This document shows positions 1 to 8,229 of a stretch of 64,000 nt of DNA, one piece after another. Source of the stretch: Clostridiales bacterium (GTDB lineage Bacteria; Bacillota; Clostridia; Oscillospirales; Oscillospiraceae); NCBI GenBank assembly GCA_014799475.1, contig JAAVHX010000017.1:130102-194101 (forward strand), written 5' to 3'. The notes under the pieces were generated by a model. That model worked only from the letters and a program-made list of their open reading frames with translations, was not told the DNA's origin and searched no databases. A program made the position numbers and the translations under genes. How positions within the stretch are numbered: the stretch's first letter is position 1; the number at the start of each line of letters is the position of its first letter.

Positions 1-1
1 C

Positions 2-235
2 GAGGCGTGGGACAAGCTCAAGCCGGATAAAAGGCTTTGCCGGATCATGTATGACGCGCTCAAGCGCCAGTGCTGTAACCCGCAGTGGGCGGAGGAGGGC
101 GGCAAGTATATCCCGATGTTCTCCACCTGGCTCAATCAGCGCCGGTGGGAGAATCAGGGCGTGGACTTGTCCCTGCTCCAGGCCACCCAGCCCCAGCGCT
201 CCAGCGGCCGGGTGAAGGATCTGGAGGTGCTGTGA
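2..235 (+). CDS. Phage replication protein, C-terminal part (5' end outside window)
   Basis: The frame is open from base 2 and ends in TGA at 233-235. Only about 77 residues are visible. The end carries KYIPMFSTWLNQRRWEN, resembling the conserved tail of phage replisome-organiser or DnaD/O-like replication proteins, where a 'P..STWLN..RWED' motif is common. The stop overlaps the next start (TGATG), and a DnaB-type helicase follows, which suits a helicase-loading or replication-initiation role. No N-terminal DNA-binding domain can be seen because of the window edge, so the assignment rests on the C-terminal motif and context. Confidence 0.55.
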   Translation, partial: EAWDKLKPDKRLCRIMYDALKRQCCNPQWAEEGGKYIPMFSTWLNQRRWENQGVDLSLLQATQPQRSSGRVKDLEVL

Positions 236-528
236 TGAGGCGCTGCAAGATTTCGGTCGGCTGCAAAAGGGCGGACAAGCTCTGCTGTACAGACTGCTCC
301 GACAAGACCTGTCAGGCCCGGTGCCAGAACAGCCCCAGTCGATGCAAGTGCTGGGAAGAGGGCCCACCGCCTCGGCAGAGGGAACGAAAAGTGAGTTCGC
401 TCCAGGTGGCCTGGCTGTACAGCCAGGGCTTTTCCCAGGCGGAGGTCGCGCGGCGGCTGGGGTGCTGTAGAAATACAGTGATTGCGATTCTGCGTGAGTT
501 GGGGGTGGATTGCCGTGGACAAGCTTGA
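235..528 (+). CDS. Small Cys-rich phage protein with helix-turn-helix
   Basis: This 97-aa ORF starts at ATG 235, overlapping the stop of the upstream gene. The ORF-track start at 85 would overlap that gene heavily and is not used. The first 45 residues are rich in Cys (CKISVGCKR, CCTDCSDKTC, CQNSPSRCKC), suggesting a small metal-binding module. The C-terminal half has a helix-turn-helix pattern (WLYSQGFSQAEVARRLGCCR) like Sigma-70 region 4 or resolvase-type HTHs. It sits between replication genes and may help control replication or transcription. The family is not recognised with certainty. Confidence 0.6.
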   Translation: MRRCKISVGCKRADKLCCTDCSDKTCQARCQNSPSRCKCWEEGPPPRQRERKVSSLQVAWLYSQGFSQAEVARRLGCCRNTVIAILRELGVDCRGQA

Positions 529-1897
529 TCTGGCCCGCACTGGGGGGTTCAGCGCCCAGCTGTCCGTCATCGGCTCCATGCTCATCGACGACCGCTGTAT
601 ACCGCTGGTGCTGTCCAAGCTCGCCCCGGATGATTTTGTGGACGGCACCTGTCGGGCCACCTTTTCCGCTATCCGTAAGCTGGTTCAAGAGGGGCGGCCC
701 GTCGATCCGGTGACGGTGGTGGATGCCATGAAGGGCGGAGATAAGTACACGGGCTGGGTGAGGGATGCCATGGAAATCACGCCCACCGCCGCCAATGTGG
801 AATCCTACATACCCATGGTGCGGAACTCCGCCACGCTGTACCGGATCCGGGAGATGGCGGACAAGATCCTCGAGTGCGTGGATCTGGAGGACGCCGAGCC
901 GCTGGTGCGCAAAATGTCCTCGGCGCTGTCCGCCACGGATCGTATGCCCCGCATGACCGGCCCGGAGCTGGCCGCCAATTTCCTGGAGCGGATGAGCAGC
1001 GAGGACAAGCCCAAATATCTGCCCTGGGGGATCCCCACCGCAGACCGGGCCACCTACGCAGAGCTGGGCGACATGATCCTGCTGGGTGGGTACGCTTCCT
1101 CAGGCAAGACGCTGTTGTCCATCCTCATGGCCATGGCTCAGGCCAGGGCCGGGTACAAGGTGGGCTACTACAGTCTGGAGACCAAGCCGGAGAAGATGGC
1201 GGATCGAATGTTTTCCTCCCTGGCGAGGGTGCCCATGGGACAAATCAAATCCCGGACGTTTAGTACATACGAGTGGGAGAAGTTCGCCGATGCGGCCAAC
1301 CGCGTGGCTACGGTCTGCCCCTTTGACATCATCCGGGCGTCGGGCTCCACGGTGGACGATGTCACCGCCGACGCCATCGGGCACGGATACCAGATTGTCT
1401 ACGTGGACTATGTCCAACAGCTCACGGTGGCCGGGATGCGCACCGACAATCCGCGCATCGTGGTAACGGAGGTCAGCCAGCGGCTCAAGCGCTTTGCTCA
1501 AAGCACCGGCACAGCGGTGGTGGCCCTGGCCCAGCTTTCCCGCCCGCCTAAGGAGGAGAAGAGCGGCGACTATATTGCGCCCACCCTGCACTCGTTCAAG
1601 GAATCGGGCCAGCTAGAGCAGGACGCGGACGTGGCCTTCCTGGTTTGGGCGACGGATCCTAACAACAATAGATCTAACCGAATGTTTAAGATTGGCAAAA
1701 ACAAGGAAGGATCCCGTGAATCGGTGGAGCTGGCCTTCTACGGCGACACCCAGACCATGGTGGAGCTGGCACCTGAACCGGATTATTCGGTGGCGGCGGA
1801 GTTGGCAGCCAAGGGGCGGGCCGTTCAGCAGGCTAACCGGGCCAAGGCATACCAAGAAGTGAAGGTAAAGGATAAGGATATTCCCTTTACAGACTAA
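515..1897 (+). CDS. Phage replicative DNA helicase, DnaB type
   Basis: A 460-aa DnaB-family hexameric 5'-3' helicase. GTG 515 is chosen over the track start at 482 because a GGGGGTGG ribosome site lies just upstream, and DnaB N-domain sequence (AQLSVIGSMLIDD) begins soon after. The N-terminal domain fills about residues 1-120. The RecA-like motor carries Walker A GGYASSGKT near residue 190 and the Walker B region IVYVDYVQQL, typical of the DnaB H2 motif, followed by AQLSR. Length matches phage and bacterial DnaB proteins. It overlaps the HTH gene by 14 bases. It would unwind the replication fork for prophage replication with the partly visible upstream protein. Confidence 0.93.
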   Translation: MDKLDLARTGGFSAQLSVIGSMLIDDRCIPLVLSKLAPDDFVDGTCRATFSAIRKLVQEGRPVDPVTVVDAMKGGDKYTGWVRDAMEITPTAANVESYIPMVRNSATLYRIREMADKILECVDLEDAEPLVRKMSSALSATDRMPRMTGPELAANFLERMSSEDKPKYLPWGIPTADRATYAELGDMILLGGYASSGKTLLSILMAMAQARAGYKVGYYSLETKPEKMADRMFSSLARVPMGQIKSRTFSTYEWEKFADAANRVATVCPFDIIRASGSTVDDVTADAIGHGYQIVYVDYVQQLTVAGMRTDNPRIVVTEVSQRLKRFAQSTGTAVVALAQLSRPPKEEKSGDYIAPTLHSFKESGQLEQDADVAFLVWATDPNNNRSNRMFKIGKNKEGSRESVELAFYGDTQTMVELAPEPDYSVAAELAAKGRAVQQANRAKAYQEVKVKDKDIPFTD

Positions 1898-1920
1898 GAT
1901 TTGATTTGGAGGTACATACC

Positions 1921-2181
1921 GTGGGAACATCGAGTAAAAACACCGCCAAGACCGCGACGGTGATGAATCTGATAAGCAGACGGCCGCAACCGAAGGCGCC
2001 GGCCATTGGAAATGTGTCCGATTCGGACACAACTGACAGTCTGCCGGCTGCCCGTGAACAGATCGAGTACATTGACATCGACCGCATTGACGACGACCCC
2101 CGCAATTTCTACGAGCTGCTGATGTTTACCGAGGATGACCAGGTGTTTTACATCGCGATGAAGGTGGTGAAGGCCGTATGA
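1921..2181 (+). CDS. Chimeric ORF: ParB-like N-terminus joined to a phage tail-protein C-terminus
   Basis: This 86-aa ORF starts at GTG 1921 behind a TTGGAGG ribosome site; the TTG track start at 1906 lies inside that site. Residues 1-57 look like the start of a ParB/Spo0J-like protein: a low-complexity lead, then IEYIDIDRIDDDPRNFYEL, which resembles ParB box I. The nuclease/HTH remainder is absent. The last 20 or so residues (LLMFTEDDQVFYIAMKV) instead resemble the C-terminus of small baseplate proteins such as DUF2577, the usual neighbour of DUF2634. I read this as two gene ends fused by a large in-frame deletion. It overlaps the next gene by ATGA. Confidence 0.55.
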   Translation: MGTSSKNTAKTATVMNLISRRPQPKAPAIGNVSDSDTTDSLPAAREQIEYIDIDRIDDDPRNFYELLMFTEDDQVFYIAMKVVKAV

Positions 2182-2606
2182 GCATTTTCCCCATGATCTC
2201 TCCGCCGGCGGCCCAGGAGGCGCAGTCCCAGACCCTGCCGCTGTGCAAAGAGGTAGCCTGGGATTTTGAGCACGACGTGCCTATTTTCCGGGGCGGCGAG
2301 CCGGTGGTAGTTACCAAAAAAGAGGCCTTGAAGGTGTGGATCTGGCGGGCGCTGCGCACCCCCAGGTTCAAGTATGAGATCCACACCTGGGCCTACGGTT
2401 CGGAATTTGAAAGCCTGCTGGGACAAGCCTACAGCGACGCGGTCAAGACCGCCGAGGCCCCCCGGTATCTTCGAGAGTGCCTCATCATCAATCCGTATAT
2501 CAAAGAGGTCAAGGACATCTCGGTCACATTTGAAGCCGCCAAGCTCACCGTAAAGGGGACGGCGGTGACTATCTACGGGGAGGTGAATTTCTATGCCATT
2601 GTTTGA
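2178..2606 (+). CDS. Phage baseplate protein, DUF2634 / XkdS-like
   Basis: A 142-aa protein starting with ATG 2178, overlapping the previous stop. It contains the pattern of DUF2634 proteins, gp25/XkdS-like baseplate wedge components of contractile-tail phages: a DFE..VPIF..G segment, the central ALKVWIWRALRTPRFKYEIHTW.YGSEFE stretch and a C-terminal strand (VKGTAVTIYGEVNF). It immediately precedes baseplate J, as in the PBSX-type order xkdS-xkdT. It is expected to join the tail tube region to the J protein in the baseplate. Confidence 0.85.
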   Translation: MSIFPMISPPAAQEAQSQTLPLCKEVAWDFEHDVPIFRGGEPVVVTKKEALKVWIWRALRTPRFKYEIHTWAYGSEFESLLGQAYSDAVKTAEAPRYLRECLIINPYIKEVKDISVTFEAAKLTVKGTAVTIYGEVNFYAIV

Positions 2607-3642
2607 GGGCACAACGCCGGAAACCATTCTGGAGCGCATTTTAGGACGGATGGATACCGACCTCCAGACCCGGGAGGGCTCCTATGCCTACGACCAGGCC
2701 GCGCCCATCGCCTTTGAGATCTGGCGGGTGCTCATGACGCTGGATGAGCTGATCGAGGCGTTCTACGTCAACGAGAACAGCGGTCAGTATCTGGATGCTC
2801 ACGCCAAGCTGTTTGCTATGGCGCGGCGGGAGGGCACGAAAGCGGCGGCGAAGATCAATCTCTTTGGCCGGGATGGGACGACGATTCCCGCCGGGACAGC
2901 CTTTTACACCGGCAGCGGCCTGGAGTTCCAGATGGCGGCGGACGCCACCATCCGAGGCGGTTCTGCCGCAGGGTACCTGCGGGCGGCAGAGGTGGGCCAG
3001 CGGTACAACGTGCCCGCCGGTGACATCGGTCAGATCCTGCGCACCCTCCCCGGGCTGGAACGGTTTGAAAGCGAGGCAGCGGACGGCGGCACCGATCCAG
3101 AGACTGACGCCGCCCTGTACGAGCGCCTGGACGAGAAGCGCAAGCGCCCTCCCACCAGCGGCAACCCCGGCCACTACCGGGAATGGGCGCTGAGTGTGGA
3201 CGGGGTGGGGGCTGTGCGGGTCACCCCGCTGTGGAAAGGCCCGGGCACCGTCAAGGTGCTCATCGCGGGCTATGACCGCCGCCCGGTCGACGAGGCGGTG
3301 ACAGATGCCTGCGCCAAGTACATCGAGAGTCAGCGGCCTGTGGGGGCGAACGTCACCGTGGCCTCCGCCAAGGCCGTGGAGGTGAACGTGTCCGCCCGGG
3401 TGGTGCTGGAGGCCGGTGCGTCCCTGGCGGCGGTGGAAGAGGCGTTTGTGTCCGAATTGGACACATACCTGGCGGAGACCGCCTTTGAGGAGTTTACCGT
3501 TTATGCCCACCGGGTGGGAGCGCTGCTGATGGGCGTCAACGGGGTGGTGGACTACCGGGAGCTGACCATTAACGGCGAGGCAGGCAACCTGGAACTGGAC
3601 ACGGACAGCGTGCCAGTGACGGGGGAGGTGACGCTGACGTGA
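2593..3642 (+). CDS. Baseplate J / gp47 family protein
   Basis: A 349-aa baseplate J-like protein (XkdT family). The N-terminus MPLFEGTTPETILERILGRM and the motif ENSGQYLDAHAKLFAMARREGTKA are typical, as is the central PGLERFESEAADGGTDPETDAALYERL region followed by GNPGHYREWAL. It overlaps DUF2634 upstream and DUF2313 downstream by a few bases, so translation is probably coupled. In contractile tails it forms the baseplate wedge with gp6/gp53-like partners. Length and domain order look intact. Confidence 0.92.
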   Translation: MPLFEGTTPETILERILGRMDTDLQTREGSYAYDQAAPIAFEIWRVLMTLDELIEAFYVNENSGQYLDAHAKLFAMARREGTKAAAKINLFGRDGTTIPAGTAFYTGSGLEFQMAADATIRGGSAAGYLRAAEVGQRYNVPAGDIGQILRTLPGLERFESEAADGGTDPETDAALYERLDEKRKRPPTSGNPGHYREWALSVDGVGAVRVTPLWKGPGTVKVLIAGYDRRPVDEAVTDACAKYIESQRPVGANVTVASAKAVEVNVSARVVLEAGASLAAVEEAFVSELDTYLAETAFEEFTVYAHRVGALLMGVNGVVDYRELTINGEAGNLELDTDSVPVTGEVTLT

Positions 3643-4262
3643 GGGAGCTCATGAGTTACCTGCCGGAAAACTATCCGGACAGCCGGGAGACGGTTGCCTT
3701 TCAGGAGGCCCTCCAGCCGGAGGTGAATATCCTCTGGGAAACTAGGGATGACTTTCTGGCTCAGCTGAATCCGTACAGGGCTACCTGGGGGCTGAACTAC
3801 TGGGAGGACGCGCTGGGGCTTAGAGCCTGTCAGGGGCTTTTACTTGACACTAGACGGCGGCAGGTGGTGGCCAAGCTCCAGGGCCGGGCCACCACGACGC
3901 CGGCTGTGATACAGACCGTGGCGGAGACCCTCCTGGGGTTTAAGGTGAAGGTCATCGAGTATTTCAGCGAGTACCGGGTGGAGCTGGAAGTGGATTCAGG
4001 AGGAATGCTGCCTGCCGGAGTGCCGCAGCTGAAGGAACGGCTGCGGGAAATTATGCCCGCACATCTGGACTGGGGGCTGGTGCTGCCCACCTGGAATTTC
4101 ATCCCCATCCGCGCGGCACTCGGCCCCCGCATTGGCCGCTCCGCGCCGCCGGCGTACCGCGCCCAGCTGCCCCCGGGGAAGATCCATGCGGCGGCCGCGC
4201 TGGGCATACGGTACAGTACAGTCACATTACCTTTGAAGGAGGCTAAAGCCGATGGGCTATAA
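3639..4262 (+). CDS. Phage tail protein, DUF2313 (YmfQ/XkdU-like)
   Basis: A 207-aa protein that follows baseplate J, as XkdU follows XkdT. The N-terminus MSYLPENYPDSRETVAFQEALQ and internal GLRACQGLLLDTRRRQVVAKL..RATTTPAVIQTVAETLLG are characteristic of the DUF2313 / YmfQ family, thought to link the baseplate J protein to tail fibres. Two starts are possible: GTG 3639, overlapping the upstream stop and behind GGGGGAGG, or ATG 3651 behind AGGGAG. The C-terminal 40 residues are Pro/Ala-rich and less conserved. Confidence 0.82.
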   Translation: MRELMSYLPENYPDSRETVAFQEALQPEVNILWETRDDFLAQLNPYRATWGLNYWEDALGLRACQGLLLDTRRRQVVAKLQGRATTTPAVIQTVAETLLGFKVKVIEYFSEYRVELEVDSGGMLPAGVPQLKERLREIMPAHLDWGLVLPTWNFIPIRAALGPRIGRSAPPAYRAQLPPGKIHAAAALGIRYSTVTLPLKEAKADGL

Positions 4263-4926
4263 CGTATACATGACAAAGGCCGGGTACGCCCTCCAAGCGA
4301 AACTGTTCGCCGAGGGCGGTGAGCTGGAGATCACCCGGGTGGAGGTGGGCTCCGGCGTCTTGCCGGAGGACGCGGACTGGCGGACGCTGACAGGGCTGGT
4401 GCAGTCCCGCGCCACGGCCACTTCCACCGACCCCCTGCGGCGGGACTGCACGGTGAGCCTGGAAATCGAGTACCGCGCAGACCTGAGCGAGACCGAGGAA
4501 CCCTTCCAGATCAATGAGTTCGGCGTGTTCGCCATCGGGGCGGAGGGAAAGGAGGCGCTGATCCTCTACGGGGATTTGAGCGACTGCCCGGACACCGCCG
4601 TGCCGCTGAAATACGGCGGGTGCGTCCGGCGATACCCGGTGCTGATGGAGATCGGCCCGGACGCCGGGGCGAAGCTGGACTACCCGGCAGGGGCGTGGGT
4701 GACCTGGGAGGATCTGTCCGAGGCCATCCAGACCCACAACGTGGACAGGGAGGCCCACCCGTATCTGCTGGGGCTGTACGCGGGCGTAGATGCCAGGCTC
4801 GCCCTGGTAGAGCTGATGTACAACACGGACGTCTCCGGCAACCCGTACACGGTGACGTTCGAGACCCTAACGGGTCTGATCTGCACCGGCGTGTGGAACA
4901 CCGCGCTGGCGCGGTTGGAATTTTGA
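4252..4926 (+). CDS. Phage tail-collar / tail fibre protein
   Basis: A 224-aa protein with the start typical of the phage tail-collar fibre family (DUF3751-like): MGYNVYMTKAGYALQAKLFAEGGELEITRVEVGSG, in which a conserved Gly-rich turn follows the first helix. A second conserved stretch, EIEYRADLSETEEPFQINEFGVFAIG, is also typical. It overlaps the DUF2313 gene and is followed within 15 bases by the large fibre gene. It probably connects baseplate to fibre. No receptor-binding domain is obvious in the C-terminal 70 residues. Confidence 0.8.
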   Translation: MGYNVYMTKAGYALQAKLFAEGGELEITRVEVGSGVLPEDADWRTLTGLVQSRATATSTDPLRRDCTVSLEIEYRADLSETEEPFQINEFGVFAIGAEGKEALILYGDLSDCPDTAVPLKYGGCVRRYPVLMEIGPDAGAKLDYPAGAWVTWEDLSEAIQTHNVDREAHPYLLGLYAGVDARLALVELMYNTDVSGNPYTVTFETLTGLICTGVWNTALARLEF

Positions 4927-4940
4927 GGAGGTGAGGGAAT

Positions 4941-6809
4941 ATGGCAATTGTGAAATTGGGCAGTAAGGCGGTGGGTAGCACCGTCAAGCTGAATGGGGGC
5001 GTCGTGGCCAGGGAGTTCCTGGTGGTGCACCAGGGCCTGCCGGGAACGATGTATGACGCGAGCTGTGATGGCACCTGGCTGTGGATTAAAGACGCCTATG
5101 ATAGACGTGTGTGGAATAACTCCATGTACAACATATATAGTAGCGCTGACGTCAATAAATACCTCAATAACACGGTCATAGGACTGTTTGACGCTGACAT
5201 CCAGAAGCACATCAAAGAGGTAAAAATCCCCCATGTTTCCTCCATATCGGGAACCGATGGCACCTATAGCGTTGCGTCCGGGGCAAGCGGCTTGTCGTGC
5301 AAATTATTCTTATTGTGTACTGATGAAGTTGGCTATCACAGAAAATACGCAATATGCGGCGCAGAACTTAATTATTTTGAGGGGCTTGGCGGTGGTGCGA
5401 CCCAAAAACGTGTTGTAAAATTTGGCGGGGTGGCTTCCGATTGGTGGCTGCGCGACCCAGACACTTATGGCGGGACCAACAGCCAAGGCGGCGCTGTTTG
5501 CGTTAATATGGCTGGCGGTATGATGAGCGGTAATAACGTCACGTCGCTGAGCGGCATTTGTTTCGCTGGAGTTTTTGACCCAGATTTGTGGGTCGACGAT
5601 GACGGCACCATCACCACCAATACGCCCCCCACTACGCCCGTCGGCCTTTCCATCCCCGCGCAGATCAACGGCGGCAGCACCATCACCCTCTCCTGGGGCA
5701 CCGCCACCGACGCCGAGGACAACCTGGAGGGCTATAAGGTGGAGCGCAGCCTGGACGGCGGCACCACCTGGACGCAGATTTACCAGGGCGGGCTGACCAG
5801 CACCACCAACATTGTGCCCTTCGGCACTGACTCCGTGATCTACAGGGCCAAAGCCTACGACAGCGAGGGCCTGGAGTCCAACTGGAAAACCAGCGCCCAG
5901 GTCACCGTCATCAACAACACCGCGCCCACCGTCCCCGGGGGACTCACCGTGCCGGAGGCGGTCCAGGGCGGCCAGCCGCTGGCCATCTCCTGGGGCGCGT
6001 CGACCGACGGCGAGAACAACCTGGCCGGGTACAGTCTGGAGCGCCAGGTGGACGGCGGGGACTGGGAGACGGTCTACTCCGGGCCGGAGCTGTCCTTCAC
6101 CGACCAGATCACAAAGGGCTGGCTTACCGTGGCCTACCGGGTGCGGGCCTATGACACCGCCAACGCCTACAGCGGCTTCGCCGTCGCTGAGGCCAGGGAG
6201 GTCAACAACAATACGCCTCCCGCCATCACCTGCGAGTACCCCGCAAATACCCCCCTGGGGGTAAAGTCCGAGGGCTTCGCTGTGGGCTACTCCGTGGACG
6301 ATGAGGAGGGTGACGCGGTCACCGTCACCGAGGCGGTGGACGGCGGGTTGTGGCGGACGTTCGCCGTGGAGCTGGGGAAGGCCAACCGCTTCACCCTGGA
6401 TGGCGAGGCGTTTATGAAGCTGCTGAACGGGCGGCATACCCTGTCCATCACCGCCGCCGACGATGCGTCCAGCGCGGTGCACAGCCTGAGCTTTGAGAAG
6501 CTGGTGACCGCCGCGTCCGTCACCCTGGCCCAGCCCATGGAGGCCGACGGGCCGATCAGCGTGTGCGTGCTGTCGGTGTCCGGCTTCATCCCGGCAGACG
6601 CGGAATACAGCGTGAAAGTGACCAACAACGCCCTGGATGAGGAGCCGGTGTGGGAGGACTGCACCGCCGCCGTGAGGGCAGGGATCAACCACGTCTTTGA
6701 GAACGAGACCGCCGCCAACGGCTTCGCGTTCAACTTCCGGCTGAATGTTGAGCGCGGCGAGAGCGGGATCGGCGGATATTTAACATCTATCCAAGGGGGG
6801 TTCCAGTAA
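4941..6809 (+). CDS. Tail fibre / adhesin with DUF6273-like and fibronectin III-like domains
   Basis: A 622-aa protein behind GAGGTGAGGG. Residues 1-40 are an attachment segment. About 40-225 is a DUF6273-like domain, related to C-type-lectin or formylglycine-enzyme folds: LWIKDAYDRRVWNNSMY near the start, VASDWWLRDPDTYGGTN and NVTSLSGICFAGVFDPDLWV near the end. Two fibronectin type III-like repeats follow (about 228-325 and 328-430; both have TPVGL/VPGGL strands, SWG.ATDAEDNL and YRAKAYDSEGL-type endings), then a less clear beta-rich tail. It is probably the host-recognition fibre. Bases about 5080-5580 are clearly more AT-rich than the flanks, suggesting the lectin-like domain was swapped in. 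Confidence 0.78.
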   Translation: MAIVKLGSKAVGSTVKLNGGVVAREFLVVHQGLPGTMYDASCDGTWLWIKDAYDRRVWNNSMYNIYSSADVNKYLNNTVIGLFDADIQKHIKEVKIPHVSSISGTDGTYSVASGASGLSCKLFLLCTDEVGYHRKYAICGAELNYFEGLGGGATQKRVVKFGGVASDWWLRDPDTYGGTNSQGGAVCVNMAGGMMSGNNVTSLSGICFAGVFDPDLWVDDDGTITTNTPPTTPVGLSIPAQINGGSTITLSWGTATDAEDNLEGYKVERSLDGGTTWTQIYQGGLTSTTNIVPFGTDSVIYRAKAYDSEGLESNWKTSAQVTVINNTAPTVPGGLTVPEAVQGGQPLAISWGASTDGENNLAGYSLERQVDGGDWETVYSGPELSFTDQITKGWLTVAYRVRAYDTANAYSGFAVAEAREVNNNTPPAITCEYPANTPLGVKSEGFAVGYSVDDEEGDAVTVTEAVDGGLWRTFAVELGKANRFTLDGEAFMKLLNGRHTLSITAADDASSAVHSLSFEKLVTAASVTLAQPMEADGPISVCVLSVSGFIPADAEYSVKVTNNALDEEPVWEDCTAAVRAGINHVFENETAANGFAFNFRLNVERGESGIGGYLTSIQGGFQ

Positions 6810-7321
6810 TGGGCTTGAACATCATCAGGACGGACAGCGTGCGCGACCGGGCGCTGGCAAACAGCGGCATCACCCCGCCCAGGGACTGGGGTGACGTGGA
6901 GCAGGTGCGGGCGGCCAAGCTTCAGGAGATCTCCGCCGCCTGCAATGCCGCCATCACCGCTGGGTGCGACGTGACCCTGACGGACGGCTCCACCGGGCAT
7001 ATCTCCCTGACGGCGGAGGATCAGATCAACCTCTCCACGGCCACGCAGGCGGTAGGGCAGGGGGCGGCAGGCTACCCCTACCACCTGGACGGCCAGTTGT
7101 GCACGCTGTACCCGGCGGCGGAGATCATGGCCATGGCCCAGGCGGCCACAGCTCACAAGCTCTACCACACCACCTACTACAACCACTTGGCCGCCTGGGT
7201 GCGGCGGTGCGGAACCGTGGGCGAGGTGCAGGCCGTTGCATATGGCGCACCGCTGCCCGAGGATTTGGCGGCCAATATGGCGGAGATTTTGGCGGCGGCG
7301 GGAGGTGGCGGCGATGTGTAA
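6809..7321 (+). CDS. Phage tail-associated protein, DUF4376-like
   Basis: A 170-aa protein whose ATG overlaps the previous TAA. Its central part has the pattern of DUF4376-like phage proteins: a helix, RAAKLQEISAACNAAITAGCDV, then a short beta unit ending in TGHISLTAEDQINL, followed by a helical C-terminal domain. Members of this group sit between tail fibre and holin genes, as here. The function is not established; a fibre chaperone or attachment role is possible. The stop overlaps the next start. Confidence 0.65.
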   Translation: MGLNIIRTDSVRDRALANSGITPPRDWGDVEQVRAAKLQEISAACNAAITAGCDVTLTDGSTGHISLTAEDQINLSTATQAVGQGAAGYPYHLDGQLCTLYPAAEIMAMAQAATAHKLYHTTYYNHLAAWVRRCGTVGEVQAVAYGAPLPEDLAANMAEILAAAGGGGDV

Positions 7322-7730
7322 CTGGAAAGGGCACGTGATCCGCTGGCTGTGCGGCGGCGTACTGTACGGGCTGCTGGAGATCCTGTGGCGGGGCCACACC
7401 CACTGGACGATGATGGTGCTGGCGGCGGCGCTGTGCATCCCGCTGGATCTGGCCAACGAGCATATGCCCTGGGCGTTGCCCCTGTGGGTGCAAGCGATCC
7501 TGGGCGGGCTGGCCATTACCGCCGGGGAGCTGCTGGCGGGGCTTATCCTCAACGTCTGGCTGGGGCTGGACATCTGGGATTACTCGGAGCTGTGGGGCAA
7601 TCTCTGGGGGCAGATTTGCCCGCTGTACACGGCGCTGTGGTGCCTGCTGGCCGGGCCTGTGATCGTGGGCTTCGACTGGATCGACCACTGGCTTTGCGGC
7701 GGGGAGAGGCCGAAATACAAAATCTTTTGA
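7314..7730 (+). CDS. Small multi-pass membrane protein in the lysis region
   Basis: A 138-aa protein starting at ATG 7314, overlapping the upstream gene by 8 bases. The track start at 7236 is too far upstream. It has about four hydrophobic segments (LCGGVLYGLLEILW, WTMMVLAAALCIPL, WVQAILGGLAITAGELLAGL, LYTALWCLLAGPVIVGF) and resembles the PF06541-type 'putative ABC transporter' membrane family seen beside holins in clostridial prophages. Its place next to the holin suggests a role in lysis timing or membrane targeting. That is context only. Confidence 0.6.
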   Translation: MCNWKGHVIRWLCGGVLYGLLEILWRGHTHWTMMVLAAALCIPLDLANEHMPWALPLWVQAILGGLAITAGELLAGLILNVWLGLDIWDYSELWGNLWGQICPLYTALWCLLAGPVIVGFDWIDHWLCGGERPKYKIF

Positions 7731-7746
7731 AAGGGGTATTTTTACG

Positions 7747-8229
7747 ATGGAAAAGACAATCAATCAGGCCAAAGCGGCTCTTGTCGCAGTGATGGGCCTG
7801 CTCACCGGCCTGTGGGGCTGGCTGGGTTGGCTGGTGGTGGGCTGGATCTGCTGCATGGCCCTGGATTATCTCACTGGGTCGCTGGCGGCGGCCAAGGAGG
7901 GCCAGTGGTCCAGCGGCAAAGCCCGGGAGGGCATCTGGCACAAGTGCGGCATGATCGTGGTGGTTGCGGTTGCCGCCGGGGTGGATATGCTGCTTGCCCT
8001 AGTGCTGGCCAACCTGCCGCTGGTGACGCTGCCATTTGAATACGCGGGGCTGGTATGCCCCATTGTGCTGGTATGGTACATCGTGACGGAGCTGGGCAGC
8101 ATTGTGGAGAACGCGGTGGCCATGGGCGCGGTGGTGCCCGCATGGCTGGTGAAGCTGCTGGCCATGAGCAAAAGCGCCGTGGACAGTGCGGGGGACAAGC
8201 TCAGCGGTGACGACAATGAGCAACGATAA
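7747..8229 (+). CDS. Phage holin, TcdE/Cph1 (phage_holin_4) family
   Basis: A 160-aa holin. It has an amphipathic start, then hydrophobic segments (AVMGLLTGLWGWLGWLVVGWICCMALDYLTG, MIVVVAVAAGVDMLLALVLANL, AGLVCPIVLVWYIVTELGSIVENA) and the family signature DYLTGSLAAAKEGQWSSGKAREGIWHKCGM. Holins of this family form membrane lesions that release the endolysin, which is encoded directly downstream and overlaps by 14 bases. Length is usual for the family. Confidence 0.92.
   Translation: MEKTINQAKAALVAVMGLLTGLWGWLGWLVVGWICCMALDYLTGSLAAAKEGQWSSGKAREGIWHKCGMIVVVAVAAGVDMLLALVLANLPLVTLPFEYAGLVCPIVLVWYIVTELGSIVENAVAMGAVVPAWLVKLLAMSKSAVDSAGDKLSGDDNEQR

Noticed and set aside
4941-6809. Diversity-generating retroelement target in the DUF6273-like fibre
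   Set aside because: The fold resembles known variable proteins, but no reverse transcriptase, accessory gene or template repeat was seen in the window.
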